The translations under genes and the position numbers were made by a program. Below the pieces are notes generated by a model. The model was not told where the DNA came from, ran no database searches, and saw nothing but the letters and a program-made list of their open reading frames with translations. Shown in pieces: positions 36,798 through 46,064 of a stretch of DNA of 64,000 bases. Each line of letters opens with the position of its first letter. The first letter of the stretch is position 1. This DNA is from Ignavibacteriota bacterium (GTDB lineage: Bacteria; Bacteroidota; Ignavibacteria; Ignavibacteriales; Melioribacteraceae): contig JADJWT010000001.1 in NCBI GenBank assembly GCA_016716225.1, forward strand, positions 4,164,501-4,228,500. Reading direction: 5' to 3'.

Positions 36798-38480
36798 TTA
36801 ATTAGAAGTTGCAAACCTATTTAGAAAAACTGCTATGGCAATTAATACTAAACATCCAATTACGTTATACCAGAGATATGGAATTGAGGTGAAAAGGTAA
36901 ATTAAGATTACGATTGTTTCAGCAATGATTGCAGAATAAAAAGTTGCAGTTCCGTTTACTTTTTTGAAATAAAATGCAATCAAAAATATGCCCAAAATCG
37001 TTCCATAAAATAATGATCCAAGAATATTCACAGCTTCAATTAACGAACCTAATTTGTTTGCGAACATTGCAAAACCGATTGCATAAAATCCCCAAAAAAC
37101 TGTTGCTATTTTTGATACAAAAACATAATGTCTATCTGATCCATCCGATTTAATTAATCTTTTGTAAATATCAATTACGGATGTTGAGGCCAAAGCATTT
37201 AACTCTGCAGAAGTTGATGACATTGAAGCTGAAAATATAGAAGCCAAAATTAATCCAATTAATCCCGCTGGTAAATAATTTATAACAAAACTAAGGAAAA
37301 TATAGTTTATATCATTTGTATCCGCACTTGAATCAACTTTTTTGATTAAGCTTGTAACTTCTGATTTAAGTTTTTTTTCTTGAGCTGCAGAATTATTTAT
37401 TTTTTCAGAAATTTCATTAACATTTTCATTTTCTGAATTTTCTGCATCTAACATTTCCCTTAATTGATTTCTTTTTTCTTTATGAATTTCATCAAACTGA
37501 TTTTTAATATTTGAATATTCAGCTGAGTAATTACTGTTTTTTACTTTTTCCAATTCAATAGAATTAAAGAAAAGAGGTGGAGTAATAAATTGATAAAATA
37601 CAAATACCATCGTTCCTAGAAAAAGTATACTGAACTGCATTGGAATTTTAATAATTCCGTTTGCTAAAAGTCCAATTCTACTTTGTGCAACAGATTTGCC
37701 GGAAAGATATCTTTGAACTTGAGATTGATCAGTTCCAAAATATGATAATGCTAAAAATGTTCCGCCGATTAATCCCGTCCAAATATTGTATCTGTCATTC
37801 AAATCAAAATCGAAAGTAATTGCATTTAGTTTGCCCATTTTCCCGGCAATTTGTGTAGCATCTAAAAATGAAATATCGTTTGGTAAATAATGCAAAATCA
37901 TAAAGAATGCAGAGAACATTCCGAATGTAATTATTATCATTTGTAATAAGTGAGTTTTGTTAACAGCATCAGTACCGCCGGAAGTGGTGTATAAAATTAC
38001 AATTCCGCCAATTGCAAAAATTGTAAGCTGAATATCCCAACCAAGTAAAATAGAAATAATTAATGCTGGAGCTAAAATTGTAAATCCGGCTGCCAAGCCT
38101 CTTTGAATTAAAAAAAGCACACTTCCTAAAATTCTATTTTTTAAATCAAATCTTTGCTCTAAATATTCATAAGCTGTATAAACATTTAATCTGTGAAAAA
38201 TTGGAACAACAGTTATTGAAAGAATAATCATAGCAATTGGTAGACCAAGATAGAATTGTACAAAACGCATCCCGTCAACATATGCTTGTCCAGGAGTTGA
38301 AAGAAATGTAATTGCACTTGCTTGAGTTGCCATTATTGAAAGCGTTACGGTGTACCAAGGAGTTGATCTATTTGCAAGCAGATATTCTTGAATATTTTTT
38401 TTGCCTCTGGTTTTCCAAATTCCGTAAACCAAAACAAACAACAAAAAACCTATAAGAACAATCCAATCAAGAATACTCAT
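36798..38480 (-). CDS. Sodium/solute symporter (SSS family) with charged insertion
   Basis: A 560-aa symporter. The opening (IVLIGFLLFVLVYGIWK, EYLLANRSTPWYTVTLS, IMATQASAITFLSTPGQAY) is typical of the SSS/SLC5 family, with about 13 predicted helices. FLALSYFGTDQSQVQRYLSG and SSTSAELNALASTSVIDIYKR are also characteristic. Between two helices, about residues 305-385, there is a hydrophilic Glu/Lys/Asn-rich insertion that could be coiled-coil. The substrate is not predictable; a sugar, sialic acid or similar fits the PIG-L neighbour. It starts 27 bases after the small membrane protein encoded at 38508-38660. Confidence 0.87.
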   Translation of the reverse strand: MSILDWIVLIGFLLFVLVYGIWKTRGKKNIQEYLLANRSTPWYTVTLSIMATQASAITFLSTPGQAYVDGMRFVQFYLGLPIAMIILSITVVPIFHRLNVYTAYEYLEQRFDLKNRILGSVLFLIQRGLAAGFTILAPALIISILLGWDIQLTIFAIGGIVILYTTSGGTDAVNKTHLLQMIIITFGMFSAFFMILHYLPNDISFLDATQIAGKMGKLNAITFDFDLNDRYNIWTGLIGGTFLALSYFGTDQSQVQRYLSGKSVAQSRIGLLANGIIKIPMQFSILFLGTMVFVFYQFITPPLFFNSIELEKVKNSNYSAEYSNIKNQFDEIHKEKRNQLREMLDAENSENENVNEISEKINNSAAQEKKLKSEVTSLIKKVDSSADTNDINYIFLSFVINYLPAGLIGLILASIFSASMSSTSAELNALASTSVIDIYKRLIKSDGSDRHYVFVSKIATVFWGFYAIGFAMFANKLGSLIEAVNILGSLFYGTILGIFLIAFYFKKVNGTATFYSAIIAETIVILIYLFTSIPYLWYNVIGCLVLIAIAVFLNRFATSN

Positions 38481-38507
38481 TCATCGGCCAATTATTTAGA
38501 AAAAATT

Positions 38508-38660
38508 TCAGTTAAAATATTTTGTAAATAAAAAAAATAGAATGATAAGTGAAATTAAATTTATTAAAACAATTATATAAAGTTTTTTCCATGAAGAAAA
38601 TATTGGAGGTTTTTCTTCATCTAAATTTTCAATAGAATTTATATTTTGTTCTTCATTCAT
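38508..38660 (-). CDS. Small membrane protein (50 aa) between deacetylase and symporter
   Basis: A 50-residue frame starting MNEEQNINSIENLDEEKPP, followed by one strongly hydrophobic helix (YIIVLINLISLIILFFLF) and a short KYFN tail. Its ATG lies inside the deacetylase stop region (ATGAATGA), overlapping by eight bases, which implies translational coupling. It ends 27 bases before the symporter. The single-helix design suggests an accessory subunit of the symporter, but I do not recognise a family. Confidence 0.65.
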   Translation of the reverse strand: MNEEQNINSIENLDEEKPPIFSSWKKLYIIVLINLISLIILFFLFTKYFN

Positions 38661-41139
38661 TTGACTTTCCAGCAGAAATTAAGTTAACAAAAAGTCGGAA
38701 TGCGCCGGGAACTCCAGCTGGTAATTGTCTGAAAAATGAAATTCCCGTATAAATAAAATTACCTTTTCCATATTTTGTGTAAAGAAGACTTCCCTTTAAA
38801 TCACTTTCACCATTATCGTGTGAGGTAAAAATAGGGGTGTAATTTTTATCCCAATTATCTGCAAAATATAAACCTCTTTCCTGCACCCAATTATCAAAAT
38901 CTTCATTTGTTATTTTGTTGGGGAAATTTAAAAGTTTATTTTCCGGATCTAAAAATTTCATTTCTGTATTTTCATCTGTAACTCTTTCACGAGTTATTGA
39001 AAAAGGATACGGACCAATATTTTCAGTCTGTAAGCCAGAAGAAACATTATACTGGACTAATAAAGTTCCGCCATTTTTTACATACTCCAATAATTTCGGC
39101 TGATCAAATTTTAATCTATCTCTAGTGTTATAAGCTCTTACTCCGGTAATAATTGCATCAAAATTATTTAGGTTTTCGTTGTCAAGATTTTCATCACTCA
39201 GCATTACAACTTTATAACCCAAATTTTCAAGTGCCTCGGGAACATCATCTCCAGCTCCCATAATATATCCAATTGTTCCGTCAAATTTTTTAATATCCAG
39301 TTTTACTAATTTAATTTTACTATCCGGAAAGTAAGTGTTGTAACCGATATGATCATAATAAATTTCAACCATATCTTTGTTGTAATTTTTTCCATCAATT
39401 AAAATATTGGCAGAAAGATTTGCTACATTTTTAAATTTTGGCGGAGTAATTGAAAAAGTATAAGTTTGTTCGGAATTTTTTTTATCAAACGAAAATGGAA
39501 TTTCATTCGGTGAAATTTGCCAATCGGAATTTCCGTTAAGTTTTAACATTCCCGAAACTTTATTTGTATTACTTTTTAATCGCACCTTAATTTCCTTCGG
39601 CTCATCTTCAGAAAAAATTTCTAATTTATTTTGAATTGATGTTACAACGGGTGGACGAATTTCGAATGGTCTATATTCTTCACCTTTTACTCTATCGGTC
39701 CATTTGTACTCCAAAGGTGTTTGAAATTTTAAAATATCATTTCCAACTTTTAAAGTTGCCCACACTTTTATTGCCGCTGGATTTTCCGGTAATCCAATTA
39801 ATTTCTGATTATCAACATTAAATATTTTTCCGTTGTTATTTTCTTTTAACCAATAAGGCTGAGAGATTGGAAAATCTTTTGGAAGAATAAAGTTAGTTTT
39901 TATTTCAAAGGGATTATTATTTTCTAATTTAAGATTTATTGTTGAATCTGCAAGTTTATCTGAAAGTGATATATTTTCTATAGTAAAATTTATGTTCGAT
40001 CTGTTTATTAATGTTGTAGTAAAATTTATTTTATCTCCAGGAGAGGCTGAATAATCATCGGAGATTGCTTCAAGCCAAAATCCTGCACAAGATTGAATTA
40101 TTGATAGTAATACTTTCTTTTTCTGCTCAACCCAATAATTATTTTTTATAGAGTTTAATTCATTATTTAATTCAATTAAATCTTTTACTGATTGTGACGG
40201 TTTTTCTGGATTAAAGGAAGAAATAATTTTATTAATTTGCTGCTGAATTTTCTGACTATTTTCAATTCTATTCCAGGTTAAATCAATATTATCAAACAAA
40301 TCAGAATTTGGTTTTTCCCCAGCTTTAAATTCAAAATATTCAAAAATATTTCCTCGTCTTTCTGAAGCTCCAAAACCCTGACTCTTATGCATTGATCTGC
40401 TTTCACCTGCAATTTCAGTATATGATTTTCCTAAGATTGAATTATAATCTCCAACATTAATTTTTGTCAATCCTTTTTGTGCTTCTTCTGATGGTCGCCA
40501 CTTATTCCAAAATAATCTTTTAGCTTGCCAAGTTTCAACATATTTTAACTGATTTTCAAATTTTGTAGGATCAGCAGCAGCTTTAAATGCTTCTTCGGTT
40601 AAAATTGCTGAAGCTGTGTGGTGACCATGTCCTCCACTACCATCAGTTGGGAAGCGAGTAATAATAATATCCGGCTTAAAATTTCGAATTACCCAAACAA
40701 CATCAGATAAAATATTTTCTTTCCCCCAAAACTTAAAAGTTTCTTCCGGAGATTTAGAATAACCAAAATCTATAGCTCTGGTAAAAAATTGTTCAGCTCC
40801 ATCAATGCTTCTTGCAGCAAGCAATTCCTTTGTTCGTATAATTCCAATTTCATCACCTTTTTCAGAACCAATTAAATTTTGACCGCCATCTCCGCGAGTT
40901 AAAGCTAAGTAACCAGTTCTTAATTTTTTCCCCTTTGAAAAGTATGCCAACACTGAAGTATTTTCATCATCTGGGTGAGCTGCAATATACAACACGCTTC
41001 CAGCCACATTTAGTTTTTCAATTGATTCAATAATTTCCGCACTGTTCATTGGTCGCTGAATTTGTGCATTTAGATTTAATTTAATAATTGATGAAAATAT
41101 TGCAAATGAGATTAAGATTTTTCGAAGATTCATATCCAT
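38653..41139 (-). CDS. Secreted PIG-L family deacetylase
   Basis: An 828-aa protein with a signal peptide (to about residue 26, LNAQ). The PIG-L/LmbE zinc-binding motif AHPDDE lies at about 55-60, and the second part TDGSGGHGHHTAS near residue 168. The catalytic domain covers about 45-270. The middle region is beta-rich (NPCBM or Ig-like). The last 180 residues resemble a ThuA/glutamine-amidotransferase-like fold (YKVVMLSDENL, FDAIITGVRAYNTRD, NGGTLLVQYN). PIG-L enzymes remove acetyl groups from N-acetylglucosamine derivatives. Here it is probably periplasmic and acts before uptake by the linked symporter; this is inference. Confidence 0.85.
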   Translation of the reverse strand: MDMNLRKILISFAIFSSIIKLNLNAQIQRPMNSAEIIESIEKLNVAGSVLYIAAHPDDENTSVLAYFSKGKKLRTGYLALTRGDGGQNLIGSEKGDEIGIIRTKELLAARSIDGAEQFFTRAIDFGYSKSPEETFKFWGKENILSDVVWVIRNFKPDIIITRFPTDGSGGHGHHTASAILTEEAFKAAADPTKFENQLKYVETWQAKRLFWNKWRPSEEAQKGLTKINVGDYNSILGKSYTEIAGESRSMHKSQGFGASERRGNIFEYFEFKAGEKPNSDLFDNIDLTWNRIENSQKIQQQINKIISSFNPEKPSQSVKDLIELNNELNSIKNNYWVEQKKKVLLSIIQSCAGFWLEAISDDYSASPGDKINFTTTLINRSNINFTIENISLSDKLADSTINLKLENNNPFEIKTNFILPKDFPISQPYWLKENNNGKIFNVDNQKLIGLPENPAAIKVWATLKVGNDILKFQTPLEYKWTDRVKGEEYRPFEIRPPVVTSIQNKLEIFSEDEPKEIKVRLKSNTNKVSGMLKLNGNSDWQISPNEIPFSFDKKNSEQTYTFSITPPKFKNVANLSANILIDGKNYNKDMVEIYYDHIGYNTYFPDSKIKLVKLDIKKFDGTIGYIMGAGDDVPEALENLGYKVVMLSDENLDNENLNNFDAIITGVRAYNTRDRLKFDQPKLLEYVKNGGTLLVQYNVSSGLQTENIGPYPFSITRERVTDENTEMKFLDPENKLLNFPNKITNEDFDNWVQERGLYFADNWDKNYTPIFTSHDNGESDLKGSLLYTKYGKGNFIYTGISFFRQLPAGVPGAFRLFVNLISAGKSNE

Positions 41140-41228
41140 CCAAAAATTGTGTTTATCAGATCAATATCGGCAACTGAATATTTTCCAATTCAGCTGCCTA
41201 ATACTAAGTTAAAGAAATAATATAAATT

Positions 41229-41807
41229 TTATTCTACTATTGAAACCTGAAATGGAATAATAAGTTTTTCCCAATGCAAAAATACAGTTGCAGTAGTTCC
41301 ATTCAAATTATCAAAACCATAAGTTAACCATTCTTCAAAGGGAGCTTCTTTTGGAGCTACAGTTATTCTTAATGCATCTTCGGCTTCATTATATTTATAA
41401 CTTCCCCAAAGTGAATTATTTTTGCTAAAAATTACAATCCATTCTTTTTCTCCCGGAATCATGTGAATCCCATATTTCCCGACAAGAAGTTTTTTCCCAT
41501 TAACTAAAATATCTTTGCTGGTTTCAAAAGTTGTATTTTCATTAGCTCCTGCTCTCCATGGGAAAGGCTTATCATCTGAATATTTGTTTCCTGGTGTTAA
41601 ACCATATGGAACTAAATCTCCCCAAATTTTTCTTCCTTTTACACCTGGTCTACTATAATTGATATCAATTTTTGTATCTAACCCAATTGCCTGCGAAACA
41701 CTTGCATTTAAGCTTTGTCTAATTTTATCATTCTGAGCATTTGAATTTGAAGCAAAGAATATTAGAATTGAAGCAATTATTAAAAACTTACTGAATTTAT
41801 CGTTCAT
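41229..41807 (-). CDS. DUF2911 domain protein
   Basis: A 192-aa exported protein. Signal peptide to about residue 24 (SNAQ). The DUF2911 pattern covers nearly all the rest: IDINYSRPGVKGRKIWGDLV, PFPWRAGANENTTFETSKD, GKYGIHMIPGEKEWIVIFSK, and FLHWEKLIIPF at the end. Function of the family is unknown. AAGGAGG precedes the ATG at ideal spacing. A mismatched stem-loop (41170-41197) separates it from the deacetylase gene. Confidence 0.85.
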   Translation of the reverse strand: MNDKFSKFLIIASILIFFASNSNAQNDKIRQSLNASVSQAIGLDTKIDINYSRPGVKGRKIWGDLVPYGLTPGNKYSDDKPFPWRAGANENTTFETSKDILVNGKKLLVGKYGIHMIPGEKEWIVIFSKNNSLWGSYKYNEAEDALRITVAPKEAPFEEWLTYGFDNLNGTTATVFLHWEKLIIPFQVSIVE

Positions 41808-42081
41808 AAAGTCCTCCTTATTTTATTTGATAATTTATTATTTTGATATTGTGTCTTATTTAATTTAATATTTACAGACTTAAAAACAAATGGAAATCGA
41901 AATTTATATTAGAGACTTCTGAAATATTAAAATTGTTATTTTCATGAAAACGAGAATCTATTGAAATTATTATAGATTCCTGTTTTCATTACAATGACAT
42001 ATGATTATAAATCAATTTTTCGGAAGTTTATATTAATGGTATTTTATAACTTAAAATTTAATGATTATAAACATATAATAA

Positions 42082-42357
42082 ATGAAAAACTCTCTAAAAT
42101 ATTTTTTAGCAATTATATTACCAAACTTCAGTTCAATTTACTGCCAATATGATTCACTTTTTTTGATGGAATGTGGAGATATTATTTAGTTCACTTACTG
42201 CAAAATTTTAATGAACCAGAAAACATAAAATATCCTTTAATTTTAGTTTTGCATGTGGATTTGTAAATACATACAATATTGAGGAGCAATCAAAGTTTAA
42301 TGATAATTGTGATAGAACAAAAGTTCCTTTTATTATTGTTTAGGGGTATGGAACCTA
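42082..42357 (+). pseudogene. Decayed PHB-depolymerase/CE1-type esterase, N-terminal part
   Basis: Joining three frames recovers one protein. It starts with a signal peptide (MKNSLKYFLAIIL...YCQYDSLF). The second frame reads FDGMWRYYLVHLLQNF, then KYPLILVLH. The third reads GFVNTYNIEEQSKFND and VPFIIV before a stop. This follows the opening of Esterase_phb/LpqC-type alpha/beta hydrolases (YPLILVLHGG, then FIIVYP). There is a one-T loss in a T-run, a second frameshift at the HGG loop, and a TAG. The catalytic Ser region is gone. The rest of the 686-base gap around it (41808-42081, 42358-42493) holds nothing recognisable. Confidence 0.6.
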
Positions 42358-42493
42358 AATCCTTGATAATTATTTTGAACTATTATTTTATTTATTTGAA
42401 TTATAATTTTTTTGATTCAATTATAAGAGCCGTTATATAATTAGTACTTTTGTCCGTTATCTTTTTATGACTTATAAAGTTTAGGAATATACA

Positions 42494-44920
42494 ATGAAAA
42501 TCAACTTGAAGACTCATCTGGTATTAATTTTCTTATTTTCAACTTATTCTCTTTATTGCATGGAATTATCTCCACTTGATAGCAGCAAACAAATGCTTAA
42601 TTTCAACAATGATTGGAAATTTAGTTTAGGAGATTTTCCAGCAGCAGTATATCTTGAGTTTGATGATTCAGGATGGCGGAACCTTGATCTCCCACACGAT
42701 TGGAGTATCGAAGGTAAAATAGATCGCAATAATTCTACGGGTTCTGGCGGAGGTTATTTCCCAGCTGGAATAGGATGGTATAGGAAAAAGATTAACATAC
42801 CATCAACATGGCAAGGTAAACGCTTATCAATTTACTTTGAAGGTGTTTACATGAATTCCGAAGTGTTTATTAACGGTAAATCTCTCGGTATTCATCCATA
42901 TGGTTATACTTCTTTCTATTATGATTTGACACCACACCTAATTTACAATAAAGAGAATATTGTTTCGGTCCGTGTTAATAATTCAAAACAAATGAACAGC
43001 AGATGGTATAGTGGTTCCGGTATTTACAGACATGTTTGGCTTAAAGTAACTGAGCAAGTTCATATTGAAAATTGGGGTGTTGTAATAACTACTCCCAAAA
43101 TTGATTCCGAAAAAGCAATTGTTCACGTTAAAACATTAGTAAAAAACGAAACTTCTATGCCGCAACGCATTACACTTTCCACAAAAATTTTGGATGAAAA
43201 ATCTAATACTACAGGAACTGAAGATGTTGAAATAGAAATTCCGGCAAATGTGGAAAAAGAAATTGCTCAAGATTTAATTGTGTATAATCCAATGTTATGG
43301 TCGCCGGAAAACCCTAATTTATATCAAGCACAGATTAAAATGATGCAAGACAATGAAACGATTGATATAAGTTTTAACACTTTTGGAATACGTTCCATAA
43401 AATTTAGTTCTGAAAATGGATTTCAATTGAACGGAAAAACAATAAAGATAAACGGTGGTTGTGTGCATCACGATAATGGTTGTTTGGGGGCAGCAGCATT
43501 CGATAGGGCGGAATACAGAAAAGTTGAACTTCTGAAATCAGTAGGTTTTAATGCTGTTCGTACTTCTCACAATCCTCCTTCTACTGCATTTCTAGACGCA
43601 TGCGACAGATTAGGGTTAATGGTGATTGATGAAGCTTTTGATGGTTGGAGAGAAAAGAAAACAACTTATGATTATTCAATCTATTTCGATGAATGGTGTA
43701 CGCGTGATATTGAATCAATGGTAATGCGAGACCGGAACCACCCTTCAATAATTATGTGGAGTATTGGAAATGAAGTTATAGAAAGGACGAAACCAGAAGC
43801 TGTTGAGACTGCAATAAAGCTTTCCAATGCAATTCGTAGAATTGATCCGACACATCCGATAACTTCAGGGATGACTACATGGGACCAAGGCTGGGAAATA
43901 TTCGATCCGTTAATGTCAGTTCACGATGTGTGTGGATATAATTATCAATTGAAACGGGCTCCATCTGATCATGAACGAATCCCTTCAAGGATTATTATGC
44001 AAACAGAATCTTTTCCAAGAGATGCTTTTTATTGCTGGAATATGGTTCAAAACAATAACTATATAATTGGCGATTTTGTTTGGACTGCAATCGATTACTT
44101 GGGAGAGTCAGGAATAGGACGATATTACTATCCTGGAGAAACAACTGGTGAACATTGGGAAAATGATTTTTTCCCCTGGCATGGTTCTTATTGTGGTGAT
44201 ATTGACTTAACCGGATGGAGAAAACCAATTTCACATTATAGAAACTTATTGTGGAATAATACTGAAAAACTTTACATGGCTGTAAAAGAACCAAACCCAG
44301 ATAATGGCGAAATCAAAGAAACACAATGGTCTATTTGGCCCACATGGGAAAGTTGGAATTGGCCTGGATATGAAGGGAAAGAAATTGATGTCGTAGTTTA
44401 TTCAAAATACCCTAAGGTTAGGCTCTTCCTGAATAATAAATTGATTGGTGAAAAACTTACAACTAGAGAACAAGAGTTTAAAACAATTTTTACTGTACCA
44501 TATTCTCCGGGATTGTTAAAGGCAGTTGGTATTTTAGATAACAAAGAAATAGAATCAACTGTTTTGAAAACTGCCGGTAAGTCAAGTAAAATAAAAATAA
44601 AAGCTGATCGCACAACCTTAACCGCAAATGGACAAGACTTATCATTTATTACTATTGAAATAACCGACGAAGAAGGAAATATTATACCAAACGCAGAAAA
44701 TCTCTTGCAATTTACTCTTAGCGGTTCCGGAATGATTTTAGGGGTTGACAATGGTAATTTAAAAGATATTGATTCTTATGTTAGTTCTCAGCGTAAAGCT
44801 TGGCATGGACGTGCGTTAGTTGTAATTAAAAGTTCTCGTATCCCAGGGGATATTTTATTAAAAGTTAATACTCCAGGATTAGCTTATGCTGAAATAAAAA
44901 TTTATGCAATGGCTGAGTAA
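42494..44920 (+). CDS. Glycoside hydrolase family 2 protein (beta-galactosidase-like)
   Basis: An 808-aa exported GH2 enzyme with a signal peptide (MKINLKTHLVLIFLF...YCMEL). Sugar-binding domain about 30-190 (NNDWKFSLGD, PHDWSIEG, GIGWYRKK). Ig-like domain about 195-305. The TIM barrel has acid/base Glu in MWSIGNEV near 426 and nucleophile Glu in IIMQTESF near 504. A DUF4982-like domain follows (VVVYSKYPKVRLFLNNKLIG) and a C-terminal Ig/invasin-like domain (ADRTTLTANGQDLSFITIE). The closest type is beta-galactosidase, but beta-glucuronidase or mannosidase activity is possible. It is the only intact plus-strand gene of the island. Confidence 0.87.
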   Translation: MKINLKTHLVLIFLFSTYSLYCMELSPLDSSKQMLNFNNDWKFSLGDFPAAVYLEFDDSGWRNLDLPHDWSIEGKIDRNNSTGSGGGYFPAGIGWYRKKINIPSTWQGKRLSIYFEGVYMNSEVFINGKSLGIHPYGYTSFYYDLTPHLIYNKENIVSVRVNNSKQMNSRWYSGSGIYRHVWLKVTEQVHIENWGVVITTPKIDSEKAIVHVKTLVKNETSMPQRITLSTKILDEKSNTTGTEDVEIEIPANVEKEIAQDLIVYNPMLWSPENPNLYQAQIKMMQDNETIDISFNTFGIRSIKFSSENGFQLNGKTIKINGGCVHHDNGCLGAAAFDRAEYRKVELLKSVGFNAVRTSHNPPSTAFLDACDRLGLMVIDEAFDGWREKKTTYDYSIYFDEWCTRDIESMVMRDRNHPSIIMWSIGNEVIERTKPEAVETAIKLSNAIRRIDPTHPITSGMTTWDQGWEIFDPLMSVHDVCGYNYQLKRAPSDHERIPSRIIMQTESFPRDAFYCWNMVQNNNYIIGDFVWTAIDYLGESGIGRYYYPGETTGEHWENDFFPWHGSYCGDIDLTGWRKPISHYRNLLWNNTEKLYMAVKEPNPDNGEIKETQWSIWPTWESWNWPGYEGKEIDVVVYSKYPKVRLFLNNKLIGEKLTTREQEFKTIFTVPYSPGLLKAVGILDNKEIESTVLKTAGKSSKIKIKADRTTLTANGQDLSFITIEITDEEGNIIPNAENLLQFTLSGSGMILGVDNGNLKDIDSYVSSQRKAWHGRALVVIKSSRIPGDILLKVNTPGLAYAEIKIYAMAE

Positions 44921-44967
44921 AGTTAAATAAATAGTCACAGGTTAGCATTCGATAGAAAAGTGAATTA

Positions 44968-44994
44968 GCAAAGTAATTTGTAAACTTACTTTGC
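44968..44994 (+). terminator. Terminator of the GH2 gene
   Basis: GCAAAGTAA and TTACTTTGC form a perfect 9-bp stem, followed by AATTTTAATT. It lies 47 bases after the GH2 stop. Confidence 0.6.
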
Positions 44995-45052
44995 AATTTT
45001 AATTAAAATTAAAATTATTAAATGAACATCCAAAATACTATTAACTTTTAAG

Positions 45053-45088
45053 GAAAAATTTGTCAACTTTTAATGATACAAATTTTTC
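45053..45088 (-). terminator. Candidate terminator of the DUF4097-like gene
   Basis: GAAAAATTTGT and ACAAATTTTTC form an 11-bp AT-rich stem. On the minus strand it ends in a T-rich run. It is 28 bases after the DUF4097-like gene stop. Confidence 0.45.
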
Positions 45089-45116
45089 ATAATTTTATCT
45101 TACTTTCAGCATAGAC

Positions 45117-46064
45117 CTAATTTTTTTGAACATGAATACTTCCACCGGAGCTTCTTAGATATAAATCCGGACCACCATTATTTATTTTACCATTTAATTT
45201 AGAACGATCCATTGTTCCTTTAATTGTAATTGGGAAATCCGTACTAACTGATCCTCCACTTGTTTTTGCATCAAGGTTAACACCAATGTTTTCCGCTAAT
45301 TTTACAGTAATTCCACCACCGGAAGTTGAAAGTGAACAATTCTTTTTTGGCTGTTCAAGAATTGAAGCAAAAACCGAACCTCCTGAAGTTGAAGCATTGA
45401 TTGTACCGTAAACCTCATTTACTGTTATTCCCCCGCCGGATGTTTCAGCTTCAACCGATCCTTTACATTTTTCAATTTTAATGCCGCCTCCTGATGTATG
45501 AACATTTAAATTTCCATCACATTCACCAACAGTAATTCCTCCGCCTGAAGTATTTCCATCAATATCTCCAGTAATATTTCCAAAAGTTAAACCGCCTCCG
45601 GATGTTTCAGCTTTTACATATCCATTCAAATCTCCAACAGTAATTCCACCGCCACTTGTTGTTAAATCTGTATTATAATTTGTCGGTACGGTTATTTCAA
45701 ATTTTACATCAAGTTTGTTCCACTTATTTCCGCTAAAAATATTATTCAGCCAATTTTTACTGCCTTTGTATTTAGCAATAATTTTAAGATCAGAACCGTT
45801 TTGATCATATTGAATTTCAAAATTGTTAAATAATTTTTTGGCAAATTCATCATCATCTGTTTTTGCTTTGAAAAATACAACTACATCAATAGTTTCACTT
45901 TCATGGGATTTTACAGTTATTGATCCTTTGTCGGTTTCAACATAAAGTTTCCCACCGGATTTTACATTAAAATTTTTTTTCTCAGTTTTAGCGATTGATG
46001 CAAATAATGTTAAGTTTGTTATCAAAAGTATAGCTAAAAAAAAGTAACTTTTTCTAGTATTCAT
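45117..46064 (-). CDS. DUF4097-like repeat protein (predicted beta-solenoid)
   Basis: A 315-aa exported protein with a signal peptide (to about residue 23). The N-terminal part (KNFNVKSGGKLYVETDKGSI) leads into a ladder of repeats with TSGGG at the start: five units of 18 residues (TSGGGITVGDLNGYVKAE and similar), two of 21, and a partial SSGGSIHV at the end. The regular Thr-Ser-Gly-Gly turn with alternating hydrophobic residues suggests a right-handed beta-solenoid. Family knowledge: DUF4097 proteins are widespread and of unknown function. It stands alone near the right island end. Confidence 0.8.
   Translation of the reverse strand: MNTRKSYFFLAILLITNLTLFASIAKTEKKNFNVKSGGKLYVETDKGSITVKSHESETIDVVVFFKAKTDDDEFAKKLFNNFEIQYDQNGSDLKIIAKYKGSKNWLNNIFSGNKWNKLDVKFEITVPTNYNTDLTTSGGGITVGDLNGYVKAETSGGGLTFGNITGDIDGNTSGGGITVGECDGNLNVHTSGGGIKIEKCKGSVEAETSGGGITVNEVYGTINASTSGGSVFASILEQPKKNCSLSTSGGGITVKLAENIGVNLDAKTSGGSVSTDFPITIKGTMDRSKLNGKINNGGPDLYLRSSGGSIHVQKN

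Noticed and set aside
42445..42452. TACTTTTG, a Bacteroidetes-type -7 box before the GH2 gene
   Set aside because: No TTTG -33 element at the right distance, and use of this promoter type in the likely host is uncertain.
45300..45680. Regularly spaced similar sequences that could suggest a CRISPR array
   Set aside because: They are the coding repeats of the TSGGG protein, in one continuous frame with a 54-base period and no spacer-like unique parts.
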